From: Candidatus Eiseniibacteriota bacterium
GTDB lineage: Bacteria > Eisenbacteria > RBG-16-71-46 > JAFGJU01
DNA: 42,536 nt
Reading direction: 5' to 3'
Assembly: GCA_020349905.1 (NCBI GenBank)
Contig: CP070702.1
Location: forward strand, 1,347,868-1,390,403
In this document: positions 1-8,181 of the stretch, piece by piece
How the letters are laid out: the number at the start of each line of letters is the position of its first letter
How positions within the stretch are numbered: position 1 is the first letter of the stretch
Notes under the pieces: generated by a model
The model's input: only the letters and a program-made list of their open reading frames with translations
Told to the model about the DNA's origin: nothing
Database searches by the model: none
Position numbers and translations under genes: made by a program

Positions 1-196
1 GAAGGCGTATTTTCTGCTTCTTCCGTTCGGCTTCATGATAATCACCGCCATGTCCGCGCTCGTGCTTCTCATAGCACGGTACCGTGTGAGCCCGGTAGGA
101 GTGGTGGCGGCTTTGCTGCTGGTGCTTGCAGTGAGCCTGCTTCTGGAAGGCCTCGCGGCTTTGAAGAAGCCAGTTTCGTCCCGGGCTCCGGTCTGA
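1..196 (+). CDS. cstA: C-terminal end of a polytopic membrane protein, probably carbon starvation protein CstA (5' truncated)
   Basis: An open frame enters from the left edge (codons from base 2) and ends at TGA 194-196, leaving 64 residues. The piece has two hydrophobic segments separated by a short basic loop (IARYRVSPVG) and a short hydrophilic tail ending SSRAPV. The first segment reads LPFGFMIITAMSALVLLI, close to the P-x-x-FM-x-x-T-x-x-AL pattern I associate with the last helices of CstA-type peptide and pyruvate transporters. The family would place it in the inner membrane as an uptake carrier. It converges on the beta-helix gene to the right. The CstA name rests on a short segment; another multi-helix transporter is possible. 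Confidence 0.5.
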   Translation, partial: KAYFLLLPFGFMIITAMSALVLLIARYRVSPVGVVAALLLVLAVSLLLEGLAALKKPVSSRAPV

Positions 197-287
197 GGTT
201 TCGCGCCCCCTCAGTACGGCTCGCGCGGCTGGAGGCCCTCGTGAGCACCACTTGAAGACTCCACTCTCCGGATGTGGAACGTGGGCG

Positions 288-1481
288 CTACTGCTCCGCC
301 TCTTCTGGTGCCTCGCACCCCTCGCGCAGCGCGCCTATGGTTCCGCACGGACCGCCCAAAGCAGGGGAATCCCCTCGCAGTGTGAAATCCCCATCGCCAG
401 GTGCGCAGAAAAGAGGGTCAGCGTGGATGTCTGCCGGTTCGGCCGGGAGGCCCAGGTAGTTTCCTGTCTCGTTGTCCCAGAAGATGTTGCAGGACAGAAC
501 GGGGTACGCTCCCTCGACGCAGTAGACGGCGTATCCGGGCGAGTTGCCGAGAAAGATGTTGTTGACGATTCTGGTGAAGACGGCCGACGTATATAGACCC
601 GCGCACAGTGTATCGGTTGCCGAATTGAAGGCCAGCGTGTTCCTCTCTATGTCAGGAGAGGAGGTGTCGGCGAGAGCCACGGCAGCTCCCCTGGCTCCGT
701 GGTTCTTCCACAGCACGTTGCGCCTCACCTGCCCGGTCGAGCGGAAACTGGAGATGCCGCCACCCTCTTCCGCACGGTTCGCAACGAACAGGTTGTCTTC
801 CACCTCGGGCGCGGATTTGTTCATGAACAGACCTCCACCTCTCTCCGCCCTGTTTCCCCTCACCACGTTGCCCCTGACCTTGGCCCCCGAGTGCGTACCC
901 AGGTACAGGCCGCCCCCTATGGAGGCCCTGTTCTCCTCGACCGTGTTTGAGTCAATGGTCGGCGAAAGGAACATCGTATAGAGAGCTCCTCCGTAATCTG
1001 CACTGTTGCCCTTGAACGTGTTCCTCCTGATGGAGGAATTCGAGCCGAGCACGCACAGCGCGCCTCCGTACCTGGCAGAGTCCCCGACGAAGACGTTCCC
1101 CTCCACCGTGATGAACGCGTTGTTGACGAGCACACCACCGCCGTGAAGCCCCACGCCGTTCTTGAAAGTGAACCCGCGGACCACGCCGGTGCTGTCAGGA
1201 ACCTGTGAATACGTGAGGGCTGCCCCACGGCGCTGAGCGTCTATCGTCGTCCTTGCGGGGCCTTCAGTGCTCACGAGAGAGACCAGCCTCTCGACCACCA
1301 GGTTCTCCTTGTACATGCCCGGCCCCACCAGAACCGTGTCTCCGTGAGCGGAAGCGTCGATGGCGCTCTGGATGGTCTTGAAGTCCTTTGACGGAACCTG
1401 AAGAACACCTCCATAGGAGCCAGCACTTATCAGAAACAGCACGAGCGCGCCCGTAAGAGAGGACAAAAAGAGCTTCTTCAC
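288..1481 (-). CDS. Secreted right-handed parallel beta-helix repeat protein
   Basis: 397 residues. An N-terminal signal peptide (Lys-Lys, then a hydrophobic core to about residue 24) directs export. The mature part opens with the pattern common to NosD/pectate-lyase-like proteins: FKTIQSAIDASAHGDTVLV, then GMYKENL. It continues with about seven rungs of roughly 23 residues carrying N-x-F/V-x-x-N-x-A-x-x-GGG-L (about residues 120-300), typical of a parallel beta-helix solenoid. I see no lyase catalytic triad that I can name and no cell-wall or type IX sorting domain, so a surface or periplasmic binding or structural role is as likely as carbohydrate cleavage. The ATG has a good AAAGGAG Shine-Dalgarno 6-7 bases upstream and its own sigma70-type promoter, so it is probably a single-gene unit. 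Confidence 0.85.
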   Translation of the reverse strand: MKKLFLSSLTGALVLFLISAGSYGGVLQVPSKDFKTIQSAIDASAHGDTVLVGPGMYKENLVVERLVSLVSTEGPARTTIDAQRRGAALTYSQVPDSTGVVRGFTFKNGVGLHGGGVLVNNAFITVEGNVFVGDSARYGGALCVLGSNSSIRRNTFKGNSADYGGALYTMFLSPTIDSNTVEENRASIGGGLYLGTHSGAKVRGNVVRGNRAERGGGLFMNKSAPEVEDNLFVANRAEEGGGISSFRSTGQVRRNVLWKNHGARGAAVALADTSSPDIERNTLAFNSATDTLCAGLYTSAVFTRIVNNIFLGNSPGYAVYCVEGAYPVLSCNIFWDNETGNYLGLPAEPADIHADPLFCAPGDGDFTLRGDSPALGGPCGTIGALREGCEAPEEAEQ

Positions 1482-1556
1482 GTTTGTCTCCTTTCAGGAA
1501 TGGCTGACGGGGCGGCCAGTCGACAAGGAAGGGGTCAGCGAGTGCTACCTCTAAAC

Positions 1557-1586
1557 AGTATAGAGAAAGTGTCCGCGGTTTGTCAA
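1557..1586 (-). promoter_or_regulatory. Predicted sigma70-type promoter of the beta-helix gene
   Basis: On the minus strand, TTGACA (1581-1586, perfect -35) is followed after 18 bases by TATACT (1557-1562, 5/6 of the -10 consensus). Predicted transcription starts near 1550, giving a leader of about 70 bases before the ATG at 1481. The site lies in the short gap after the acyl-CoA synthetase gene. Confidence 0.75.
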
Positions 1587-1604
1587 CAGCCAGACGCGCG
1601 GCTC

Positions 1605-3305
1605 TCACTGCTCGACGGACAGCGCTTCGTCCTGAAGCGATTGCCTCTTGATCTTTCTCGTGGAGGTCTTGGGGAATTCTTCGTTGCGGATGCTCAAGCT
1701 TCTGACTCTCTTGTAGTCTGGCAGGCGCGAACAGAGCTTCCTTATCTCCGATCGGATGATGTTTTGGGTCTCTTCTCCGGTCAGACGGATCTCGTTTGCC
1801 TCGGCATACAGTTGGAGCTGTTCGAAATCAGGGTAGACTATTGCGTGAACCTCTTCCCTCCCCGAAGAGTCGCCCTTCTTTCCCACCACGACCACCTCGG
1901 AGATGAGGGGGCTCGACCCCAGTACCGCCTCCACCTCCTCGGGAAAGATCTTCTTCCCGGCCGGCGTCACTATCACGCTCTTCAGTCGTCCGCATATGTA
2001 AAGGTAGCCGTCCTCGTCCATCCTGCCCAGGTCCCCGGTCCTCAGGAAACCTTCCTGCAACACCTTCGCCGTCTCTTCAGGAGAGTCGAAGTACCCCTTC
2101 ATGACGTTCTCTCCCTTCACCAACACCTCCCCCACCCCCTGGGCGTCGGGGTTCGCTATCTTCACCTCCACCCCTGGAATCGGATGGCCGACCGACCCGC
2201 ATCTGAGGGCACCGACCCTGTTCACGCTCACCACCGGAGAGGCCTCAGTGAGTCCGTAGCCCTCCAGTATCGGAATCCCAAGAACACCGAAGAACTCCTG
2301 GACGGTCGGGGAAAGCGGTGCCGCACCGGATATGGCAAGCGTCAAATCGCCAAGCCCCGCCTTGGAGCGGAGGGGCTTGAGAAGACCAGAGCCCAGGTCC
2401 AGCCCCGGCACCTTCTTCAGAAGCGCCCTGAGCTTCAACAGGAGCCCGGCGAAGGTTCGCCTGTGGAAAGGAGCCTGGGAAAGTGCACGCCTCATTGAGG
2501 CCGCCATCTTCTCGTACAGCAAGGGCACGCAGACGAACAGCGTAGCCCTGCACGCGAGCAGGTCCGCAAGGAGTTCCTTGGAGCGAAGACTTCTCGCGTA
2601 GGTGACGCAGGCTCCTTTGCTCATCGGGGCCAGGAGACCCGCGGTCACTTCGAAGGTGTGGTGCAAGGGCAGGACAGAAAGCGCCCTGACGTTCTCGTCA
2701 AGGTGTATGGCCCGGGTAACGGACTCCACGTTGGAGCAGATGTTGCGGTGGGAAAGCATCACGCCCTTCGAAGCGCCCGTCGTTCCAGAGGTGAAAATGA
2801 GAACCGCGTCGTCCTCCTCGTCTACCCTTCTCTCGCAGGGAGCCCCCCGCTTCAGGAGAGTCTCCCCCTCGGATAGCAGGTCCTTGAGGCCGGGAAAGCC
2901 CTCGGCGCCCTCAAGAGCCACTATCTCCACTCCCGGGCCTTCACCCTGCCTCAGCTCTTCCAGGTCATTGAGGAACCTCCCCGACGTGAACAGCAGGCGG
3001 GCGCCCGAGCGGCGCACCAGATAGCGCATGTCTTGAGGCTTCGAGAGGGAATCGAGAGGCACCACGGTGCATCCCGCCCGCAGGATGCCGAGATAGGTCA
3101 GGACCCATTCAGGCCGGTTCTCGGAGACCAGACATACTCTCTCCAGTCTCTCCATCCCGCGCGCGATGACGGAAGCGGCGAGAAGGTCCACCCGCCTGTC
3201 CAGTTCCCCGTAGCTCAGTGAGGAAAAGCTCCCCTCGGAGAAGATGCGCAGGGCGGTCCTGGCCCCGTGCGCTTGTACGGCTTCCCTGAGAATGTCCGCG
3301 ATCAC
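1605..3305 (-). CDS. Long-chain acyl-CoA synthetase (AMP-dependent ligase, ANL superfamily)
   Basis: 566 residues, a full-length adenylate-forming enzyme that activates a fatty acid with ATP and CoA. The phosphate-binding loop FTSGTTGASKGV lies near residue 170. GYGLTEASPV (A5 motif), RTGDLGRMDEDGYLYICGR (A7/A8 region) and the C-terminal lysine region KTSTRKIKRQ are all present. No membrane segment or fused acyltransferase domain is seen. The start is GTG at 3305 with an AGGAGGT Shine-Dalgarno 6 bases upstream. It is the last gene of the ptsN, zinc-ribbon, HD, synthetase unit, 28 bases after the HD gene. Chain-length preference cannot be read from the sequence. Confidence 0.93.
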   Translation of the reverse strand: MIADILREAVQAHGARTALRIFSEGSFSSLSYGELDRRVDLLAASVIARGMERLERVCLVSENRPEWVLTYLGILRAGCTVVPLDSLSKPQDMRYLVRRSGARLLFTSGRFLNDLEELRQGEGPGVEIVALEGAEGFPGLKDLLSEGETLLKRGAPCERRVDEEDDAVLIFTSGTTGASKGVMLSHRNICSNVESVTRAIHLDENVRALSVLPLHHTFEVTAGLLAPMSKGACVTYARSLRSKELLADLLACRATLFVCVPLLYEKMAASMRRALSQAPFHRRTFAGLLLKLRALLKKVPGLDLGSGLLKPLRSKAGLGDLTLAISGAAPLSPTVQEFFGVLGIPILEGYGLTEASPVVSVNRVGALRCGSVGHPIPGVEVKIANPDAQGVGEVLVKGENVMKGYFDSPEETAKVLQEGFLRTGDLGRMDEDGYLYICGRLKSVIVTPAGKKIFPEEVEAVLGSSPLISEVVVVGKKGDSSGREEVHAIVYPDFEQLQLYAEANEIRLTGEETQNIIRSEIRKLCSRLPDYKRVRSLSIRNEEFPKTSTRKIKRQSLQDEALSVEQ

Positions 3306-3333
3306 TGCCGGACCTCCTGAGGTCCTCGCGGCC

Positions 3334-3882
3334 TCAGAGACCGAGCTCCCGGTCTATTTCTGTCATGGCCTCGAGACCGATCGCCACAAACTCCTCGAGC
3401 TCCAGGCCCAGCGAGGCGCAACCCTCTATCTGCTCGCGGTTCGCACCTCTGGCGAAGCTCTTTTCCCGGAATCTGTTCATTACAAAGGAGGGTTCAACGT
3501 TTCGCAGCTTCTTCGTGGGATGCATCAGGGCAGCGGCCACGATGAGCCCCGTTAAGGGGTCTGTGGCAACCAGGGCCCTGTCCATGTCGGTAGCGGGCTC
3601 GCAGTGACCCGCATGACACTGTATGGCCTGGGGCACCTCCGGCGGAAGGTCCTGTCCGGAGAGCATCTCTGTGGTCAGAAGCCCGTGTCTCGCGGGATCC
3701 TTGGCCGTGGAATCGTAGTCCAGATCGTGCAGGAGACCGACCAGAGTCCACGTCTCTTCGTCCTGGCCCAATCGCCCGGCCAGCTTCTTCATCACGGCCT
3801 CGACCGCAAGCATGTGCTTGACCAGGTTGGGTGAAGAGACGCTGGCCTTAACCAGTCTGAAGGCTTCTTCACGTGTCATCAT
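3334..3882 (-). CDS. HD-domain metal-dependent phosphohydrolase family protein
   Basis: 182 residues. The HD signature LLHDLDYD at about residue 50 follows an upstream conserved histidine (LVKHMLAVEAV). Further histidines in HGLLTTEML and in the AIQCHAGHCEP segment complete a plausible metal site. The family is known for nucleotide and phosphoester hydrolysis, but this small stand-alone subgroup has no experimentally settled substrate that I know. Start codons are tandem ATGs (3880-3882 and 3877-3879). No strong Shine-Dalgarno is visible, and a GATAAT hexamer lies just upstream, so a weak internal promoter is possible. It sits between the zinc-ribbon gene and the acyl-CoA synthetase. Confidence 0.85.
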   Translation of the reverse strand: MMTREEAFRLVKASVSSPNLVKHMLAVEAVMKKLAGRLGQDEETWTLVGLLHDLDYDSTAKDPARHGLLTTEMLSGQDLPPEVPQAIQCHAGHCEPATDMDRALVATDPLTGLIVAAALMHPTKKLRNVEPSFVMNRFREKSFARGANREQIEGCASLGLELEEFVAIGLEAMTEIDRELGL

Positions 3883-3936
3883 GTCCGGCGAATTATCCCC
3901 GCTTCACGGCGTTCCTTGAACGCACGTTCCGGCTCT

Positions 3937-4293
3937 CTAGAGCCAGTAGAGAATCCTGCCGCAGTTCTCACACAGGGCAATGTGTGAGTCTTCCAGCTTC
4001 GTCGGGGCAACTGACGTGGGCAGCGTCATGAAACAGCCGAGGCACACTCTCCCCTCCACCGGCACAACGGCCCTGCCGTACCTCCGGGAGACTCTCTCGT
4101 ACAAGCTGAGCAGTCTCGGACCTATCTGTTCGGCGAGCTTTCCTCTGGTGGCCTGGAGAGTCTCCAGGTTTCTGAGCTTGAAGCCCAGGTTCTCTTCCTC
4201 ACCCAGGCTCTCAGGGTCGCGCGCTTCGCGGATCATCAGGTCAAGATCCTGTAGAGCCACCAGCATTCTCAAGGTTTTCTTCGCTTCACTCAT
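3937..4293 (-). CDS. Small C4 zinc-ribbon coiled-coil protein
   Basis: 118 residues. The first 80 are helical and charged (likely coiled coil). The C-terminus holds a treble-clef or zinc-ribbon pair: CLGCFM (about 83-88) and CENCGRILYW (about 108-117), giving the four-cysteine C4 pattern of the zf-RING_7/CdsZ-type family. Such proteins often have a longer helical hairpin; this one is about half the usual length. Partners are probably nucleic acid or protein, but the function is unknown. Its ATG overlaps the 3' end of ptsN by 8 bases, so the two are translationally coupled. Confidence 0.75.
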   Translation of the reverse strand: MSEAKKTLRMLVALQDLDLMIREARDPESLGEEENLGFKLRNLETLQATRGKLAEQIGPRLLSLYERVSRRYGRAVVPVEGRVCLGCFMTLPTSVAPTKLEDSHIALCENCGRILYWL

Positions 4294-4753
4294 CAGGGAA
4301 GAACACCTTCTTCAGCTCCTCGAAGCTCTCCACGTTCATGAGCTTGGTGCGAATCCGAGCCTCCTTTATCTTTTCCACTATCTTGCCCAGCACCGGAAGG
4401 TAGATGTTCGAGCGATCGTGCGGAGGGGCGACTATGAGGAAGAAGAGATGCACCGGCCTCTCATCGAGGGCGTCGAAATCGATCCCTTCGGCAGAGCGTG
4501 CGAAGAGTATGCTCAGTTCCGGCGCCGCGAGTGAGCGGCCGTGGGGAATGGCGATGCCCTTTCCTATCGCGGTACTACCGAGACTCTCCCGGCGGGTGAG
4601 CATCTCCAGCACGAGCGCCTTGTCCTTGATGCGCCCGCTTTCGAAGAGACGGTCCACCATTTCCTTCAGGGCCTGCTGCGCATCGGTGGCTTGGAGATTG
4701 GGAATGAAAAGAGCAGACTCGAAGCAAGTGGCAAGCCTAATCTGTTTCATCAT
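4286..4753 (-). CDS. ptsN: PTS EIIA, nitrogen-regulatory (PtsN) type
   Basis: 155 residues from the ATG at 4753, the usual size of a single EIIA-Ntr domain. The phosphorylation-site motif IGKGIAIPHGRS contains the acceptor histidine (residue 71 from this start). The rest (LGSTAIG, VHLFFLIVAPP, YLPVLGKIVEKI) follows the PTS_EIIA_2 fold. PtsN proteins are phosphorylated through EI-Ntr/NPr and act on regulation rather than sugar transport. No EI, HPr or sugar permease is in the window, which favours a regulatory role. The frame stays open upstream to 4930, but a strong promoter at 4829-4857 lies inside that extension and the domain begins at 4753, so I reject the longer form. The zinc-ribbon gene overlaps its 3' end. 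Confidence 0.9.
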   Translation of the reverse strand: MMKQIRLATCFESALFIPNLQATDAQQALKEMVDRLFESGRIKDKALVLEMLTRRESLGSTAIGKGIAIPHGRSLAAPELSILFARSAEGIDFDALDERPVHLFFLIVAPPHDRSNIYLPVLGKIVEKIKEARIRTKLMNVESFEELKKVFFPDE

Positions 4754-4828
4754 AATTAAATAAGGTTCTGAATGTGACCGCGCCAACGCCGAGCGGCACA
4801 TCGCCCCACAGCGACCACATCCGCGCGC

Positions 4829-4857
4829 AGTATAGCCAACGTCCACCAGGACGTCAA
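4829..4857 (-). promoter_or_regulatory. Predicted sigma70-type promoter of the ptsN operon
   Basis: On the minus strand, TTGACG (4852-4857, 5/6) is followed by a 17-base spacer and TATACT (4829-4834, 5/6). The predicted start near 4822 leaves a leader of about 70 bases before ptsN. This is one of the clearest promoters in the window and also fixes the ptsN start. Confidence 0.75.
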
Positions 4858-4935
4858 CATCTATTTTCCGCCGGGCCTGTCTCCGGCGGCCGTTTGGAGG
4901 CGAAAGAGCCGCTTCCGGGCTTCGGCCCAACCTCC

Positions 4936-7461
4936 CTACTCCTTTTTCTTCTTCTTGAAGAGCTCCTCGAGCAGTTTCTTGCCCTTCTCAGCAGTCTCCT
5001 TCTTGAGCTTCTCCACCTCCTGCTCCAGGTCTCCCTTGAGTTCTTCCTTCAGCTCCTCCCCCTTCTCCTTCCCTCTCTCCAGTTCCTGGCGCAGCTTCTG
5101 CGCCAGGAACTCCCTGGCGCGTTCTTCCATCCTGCGACGGTCCCAGTCCAACGACGGCTTCTTGACTGTCCCGCCCACCAGGAAGTCCAACACGACGCGT
5201 CCCTCGTTGTCCTTGAGCAGTCGGTCAAGACCCTTCAGGGACCCCAGGCGGTCTGAACGCTCCTTAGAGAGGGTCACGTTCACCCTGTGATTCAGGGTCC
5301 CATCGAAACCGGTGGAGCCGGAGAATTCCCACGTGGAGTGCTTCTCAACCAGCTGGCATCTGGGAACCACCAGCTTCCCGTCCTCCACCAGGAAAGAAGT
5401 CGCGAAGTCCTTGAGTGGATACTCTCCCTTCTGCTCCAACCCCGTCAAGCCGACCACCGCTGCCACGATCGGGCTGGCAATGGCGCTCGCACCCGTTGTC
5501 CTGACCTGGCCGGTGGCCAGAATGCTGTTAATGGGATTCACCTCCTCGCCCAGGTTCCCCTGCACGGATAGCTGGAGGAAAGTGCGGCCCTTGAGAAACT
5601 CCTTGACGGGAGTGAAGGAGAGGAGAAGCTCTGCGATCTCTATCTCGTCAGCAGAGAAAGAACCCCTGTAGCTGGGAGTTCCCTCGCCGGCCAGCAGGAT
5701 CCGGCCTTCTCCAGAACACTTCCCGCCGAGGGTCTGCATGCTCAAATTGTCCACCACCAGGCTGTCCGGCCCGAACTGCAACCTCGCCCTCAGGTTCTCC
5801 CCCCTGAAATAGCCGTGGGTCAGCTTCTTGACGTCCAGGGTTGCCGTGCCTCTCACAGGCAGCCCGGCAACGGGCACCGGGGGGAGGCCAGAGACCCCCT
5901 TCTCTCCCGGACGCGCAAGGCGTGCCTCTGCCAGCGGCCGGAGCAACTCCTCCAGGTCGATGGAGGGCGACTCGATTCGAAGCTTCGCCGAGCGCTCCTT
6001 CCAGTCGTCTATCGCGACGGCCACGTTGAAGACGGAGCCCCCTACCTTGGCGCTCAGGTCAGCGATGTCGGCGCGCCTTCCAGAGAAAGTGAGGTGCCCG
6101 CTTTCCAGGGTGACGCGCGGGTTGGGGGCGGGCAGCTCTATCTCGACTGCTTTCACTGAGGCTTCCCCATGTACCTGGGCAGAGAGAGGATCCGACTTCA
6201 GTTCTTCAGCCAGGCCCCCGCCCTTCACTTTGAAGCTCAGCTCGCCGCCCCTTACTTTCGGCCCTTCCTGTTCGGGTAGCAGAGCCGCCAGTTCCTCCAA
6301 CATCGCGTTGCCCGTTGACTCGAACGTCAACCTTCGCGGCTCCTGAGTGGTTGCGGTCGCGCTCCCGCGCACGGTCGAAGAGCCAAGCGAAACCTCAAAC
6401 TGCTCCACGTTCACCGCCTCTTTGTTGAACCGTCCGCTCACCCCGACTTTTCGGATCTTCACACCGGATACCGACCCGCCCCCATCCACCACGCCAAAAG
6501 TCCCGTCGTAGTCCGGTGACGGGAGTCTTCCATCAACGGAGCCGGACACCACCACGTCTCCCTTCAGCTCCAGGCCCTGAACCTTCTGCAGCAGCTCGGC
6601 CGGGACAAACCGGGTGAACTTGTCCAACTTCCCCTCCAGGCCAAATTTCAGGCCCAGGTTCGGCCTTCCTTCTGCCAGATCCACGGTCCCGCTTATCTGC
6701 ACCGGCAGCCCGGATACTTTCACGGAGACCTCTTCGAGTTCGAGCAGCTTCTCACTCGGCAGCACGCGCATTCTCCACGAGCCGTCCACCTGCTGTGCCG
6801 GAAGCGCGAAGGAAGCCTCCCGGCCGGCGAGGATTCGCAGGTCCTTGGAGGAGAAGGTGCCCTCGGAACGCAAAACCTCGCCGCCTCGCTTGGCCTTGAC
6901 GCGCGCCGTGGCGTTGAGCCTGCTCAGCAAGAGCACGCCGCCACTCAGCGTGTCCTCCAGCCGGACGTTCCCGTTCCTGACGACTGCCTTGGGCAAAGAG
7001 AATGAGAATAGTACTGGTAGGCGGACCCGACCCGTTCCAGGAGCCGAGGCGAGCGCCGCCTCCGGCGTGTCCACGACCGGGGCCCAGACGCCGGCGACCT
7101 TCACGTCCACCTCCGGCCTCTCGATGTACAGCTGCTCGACGACCACTTCTCTGCGCAGGAGAGGCCCCAGTGCCACCACCGCTCCAACTTGTGGTATCGT
7201 GGCCAGCCTGGAGTCCGCTCCGCCTGCGGGCTGGTACACTTCCACACCCGATACGCTTACGCCTATTCTCCAATGCACGAAGGAAATGGCCGCATTCTTT
7301 ACCGAGATATCCAGACCCGTGGCCGTCTCCAACTTAGCGACGGCCAGTTCGCGGAGGACTTCTGAAGGAAAAACGGCTCTCAGAACGAAAAAGAGGACGG
7401 TCACAACAACCAGGACCGAGACTACCGCAATGACGACTCTCTTGAGCAGGCGCGCCTTCAC
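4936..7461 (-). CDS. AsmA-family protein, inner-membrane anchored periplasmic protein
   Basis: 841 residues from GTG 7461. A single N-terminal membrane helix (about residues 6-28) is followed by the AsmA-type start (ELAVAKLETATGLDISVKNA), a long beta-rich body with repeated strands, and an AsmA C-terminal-like region (SFSADEIEIAELLLSF, then DFATSFLVEDGKLVV). AsmA and related DUF748/TamB proteins are beta-taco bridges thought to carry lipids or help outer-membrane assembly. The last 65 residues are a Lys/Glu-rich helix (probable coiled coil) ending ELFKKKKKE, an unusual tail for this family. The start is set by a perfect AGGAGGTGG Shine-Dalgarno (7466-7474). The frame is open to 7659, but that extension runs through a promoter and a terminator. 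Confidence 0.85.
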   Translation of the reverse strand: MKARLLKRVVIAVVSVLVVVTVLFFVLRAVFPSEVLRELAVAKLETATGLDISVKNAAISFVHWRIGVSVSGVEVYQPAGGADSRLATIPQVGAVVALGPLLRREVVVEQLYIERPEVDVKVAGVWAPVVDTPEAALASAPGTGRVRLPVLFSFSLPKAVVRNGNVRLEDTLSGGVLLLSRLNATARVKAKRGGEVLRSEGTFSSKDLRILAGREASFALPAQQVDGSWRMRVLPSEKLLELEEVSVKVSGLPVQISGTVDLAEGRPNLGLKFGLEGKLDKFTRFVPAELLQKVQGLELKGDVVVSGSVDGRLPSPDYDGTFGVVDGGGSVSGVKIRKVGVSGRFNKEAVNVEQFEVSLGSSTVRGSATATTQEPRRLTFESTGNAMLEELAALLPEQEGPKVRGGELSFKVKGGGLAEELKSDPLSAQVHGEASVKAVEIELPAPNPRVTLESGHLTFSGRRADIADLSAKVGGSVFNVAVAIDDWKERSAKLRIESPSIDLEELLRPLAEARLARPGEKGVSGLPPVPVAGLPVRGTATLDVKKLTHGYFRGENLRARLQFGPDSLVVDNLSMQTLGGKCSGEGRILLAGEGTPSYRGSFSADEIEIAELLLSFTPVKEFLKGRTFLQLSVQGNLGEEVNPINSILATGQVRTTGASAIASPIVAAVVGLTGLEQKGEYPLKDFATSFLVEDGKLVVPRCQLVEKHSTWEFSGSTGFDGTLNHRVNVTLSKERSDRLGSLKGLDRLLKDNEGRVVLDFLVGGTVKKPSLDWDRRRMEERAREFLAQKLRQELERGKEKGEELKEELKGDLEQEVEKLKKETAEKGKKLLEELFKKKKKE

Positions 7462-7522
7462 TGGACCACCTCCTGGAGACAAGCCGGCCACACGGCTTCC
7501 TTCCCAGTGTGGCTCATCTGAG

Positions 7523-7551
7523 AATTTAGAGTGCAAGCTCCCCGAAGTCAA
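7523..7551 (-). promoter_or_regulatory. Predicted sigma70-type promoter of the asmA-like gene
   Basis: On the minus strand, TTGACT (7546-7551, 5/6) is followed by 17 bases and TAAATT (7523-7528, 4/6). The predicted start is near 7516, about 55 bases before the GTG at 7461. It lies just downstream of the terminator of the preceding gene, as expected for a new transcription unit. Confidence 0.6.
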
Positions 7552-7623
7552 GGGAAGAGGTTCGCAGCCCATGCGGCCACAGGTCCCCGCGCCCTGCGGC
7601 CTTCGGCGCGGGCATGCCGTCCC

Positions 7624-7668
7624 AGAAAACAACGAGCCCGCCGTGTAGCGCTCGAACATGGCGGGCTC
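7624..7668 (-). terminator. Rho-independent terminator of the 7708-8181 gene
   Basis: GAGCCCGCC (7634-7642) pairs perfectly with GGCGGGCTC (7660-7668). Three further inner pairs (one G-T) enclose an 11-base loop. On the minus strand the stem is followed by GTTGTTTTCT, a T-rich run. It sits 40 bases after the stop codon of the upstream minus-strand gene. Confidence 0.75.
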
Positions 7669-7707
7669 TGTCGTGGCTCCGGGAATGCGTCACGATGTCC
7701 CGTCTCG

Positions 7708-8181
7708 TTACTCTTTCTTCCTGCCTGAAACGGCGCCGATGAGCTCGCAAGGAAGGGCCGATTCCAGCTCTGCCAGAATAGCTTCTTCTTCGATTCCAGC
7801 TGTACGTTCCGCCGAACTGGCTCCGATGACGAATGACTTCTCTTCCATCCAGCTGCGCAGGACTGCTCTCGCATCGAGCAACTCGAACGGCGGTTCGAGA
7901 GACTCTATCTCTCTCAACTTGCTCAAGCGGAGCACTACCTCTTCCACGATCCTCTCTTTCTCGATAGTGCTCTCCTCGATCCTGTACTTCACCATCAGCT
8001 GGTGGGCCCTCAACCTTGCGAGCCTCTCAACGCTTTCCTGTTCTCTGAACCTGGCCGCGGCCTCTTCAAAGAACTCCATTGCTCTGTCGTACTGTTCCAG
8101 CTGAGCGCTCCTGAGTGCCTTCATGTGGAGCACCTCTCCGCTCTTCACCTTTTCCCGTAGCCTCTTCAGTATGGCCAGCAT
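7708..8181 (-). CDS. Hypothetical helical protein, TPR-like N-terminal half
   Basis: 157 residues, no signal peptide or membrane segment. I do not recognise the family. The first 85 residues are predicted amphipathic helices (LRSAQLEQYDRAMEFFEEAA looks like one tetratricopeptide unit). The second half is acidic with ELLDARAVLRSW and a C-terminus ending SGRKKE. It is likely cytoplasmic. The ATG has an AGAGGAAAG ribosome-binding site. The gene stands alone between a long non-coding gap on its upstream side and a clear terminator downstream, so it is a monocistronic unit; no promoter could be picked out with confidence. Confidence 0.6.
   Translation of the reverse strand: MLAILKRLREKVKSGEVLHMKALRSAQLEQYDRAMEFFEEAAARFREQESVERLARLRAHQLMVKYRIEESTIEKERIVEEVVLRLSKLREIESLEPPFELLDARAVLRSWMEEKSFVIGASSAERTAGIEEEAILAELESALPCELIGAVSGRKKE

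Noticed and set aside
4864..4892. CCGCCGG/CCGGCGG stem after the AsmA-like gene as a terminator
   Set aside because: It is followed by AAAATAG on the minus strand, without a T-run.
4754..4930. N-terminal extension of PtsN
   Set aside because: A near-consensus promoter lies inside it, and the domain starts at 4753.
6614..7648. Long plus-strand frame opposite the AsmA-like gene (also 12520-13671, 18991-19980, 22755-23675, 23279-24211)
   Set aside because: They are antisense shadows in GC-rich sequence. Their products are low-complexity Ser/Pro/Arg-rich with no domain, while the minus-strand frames contain full families.
7462..7659. N-terminal extension of the AsmA-like protein
   Set aside because: The extension crosses a terminator and a promoter, and a perfect Shine-Dalgarno sits before GTG 7461.
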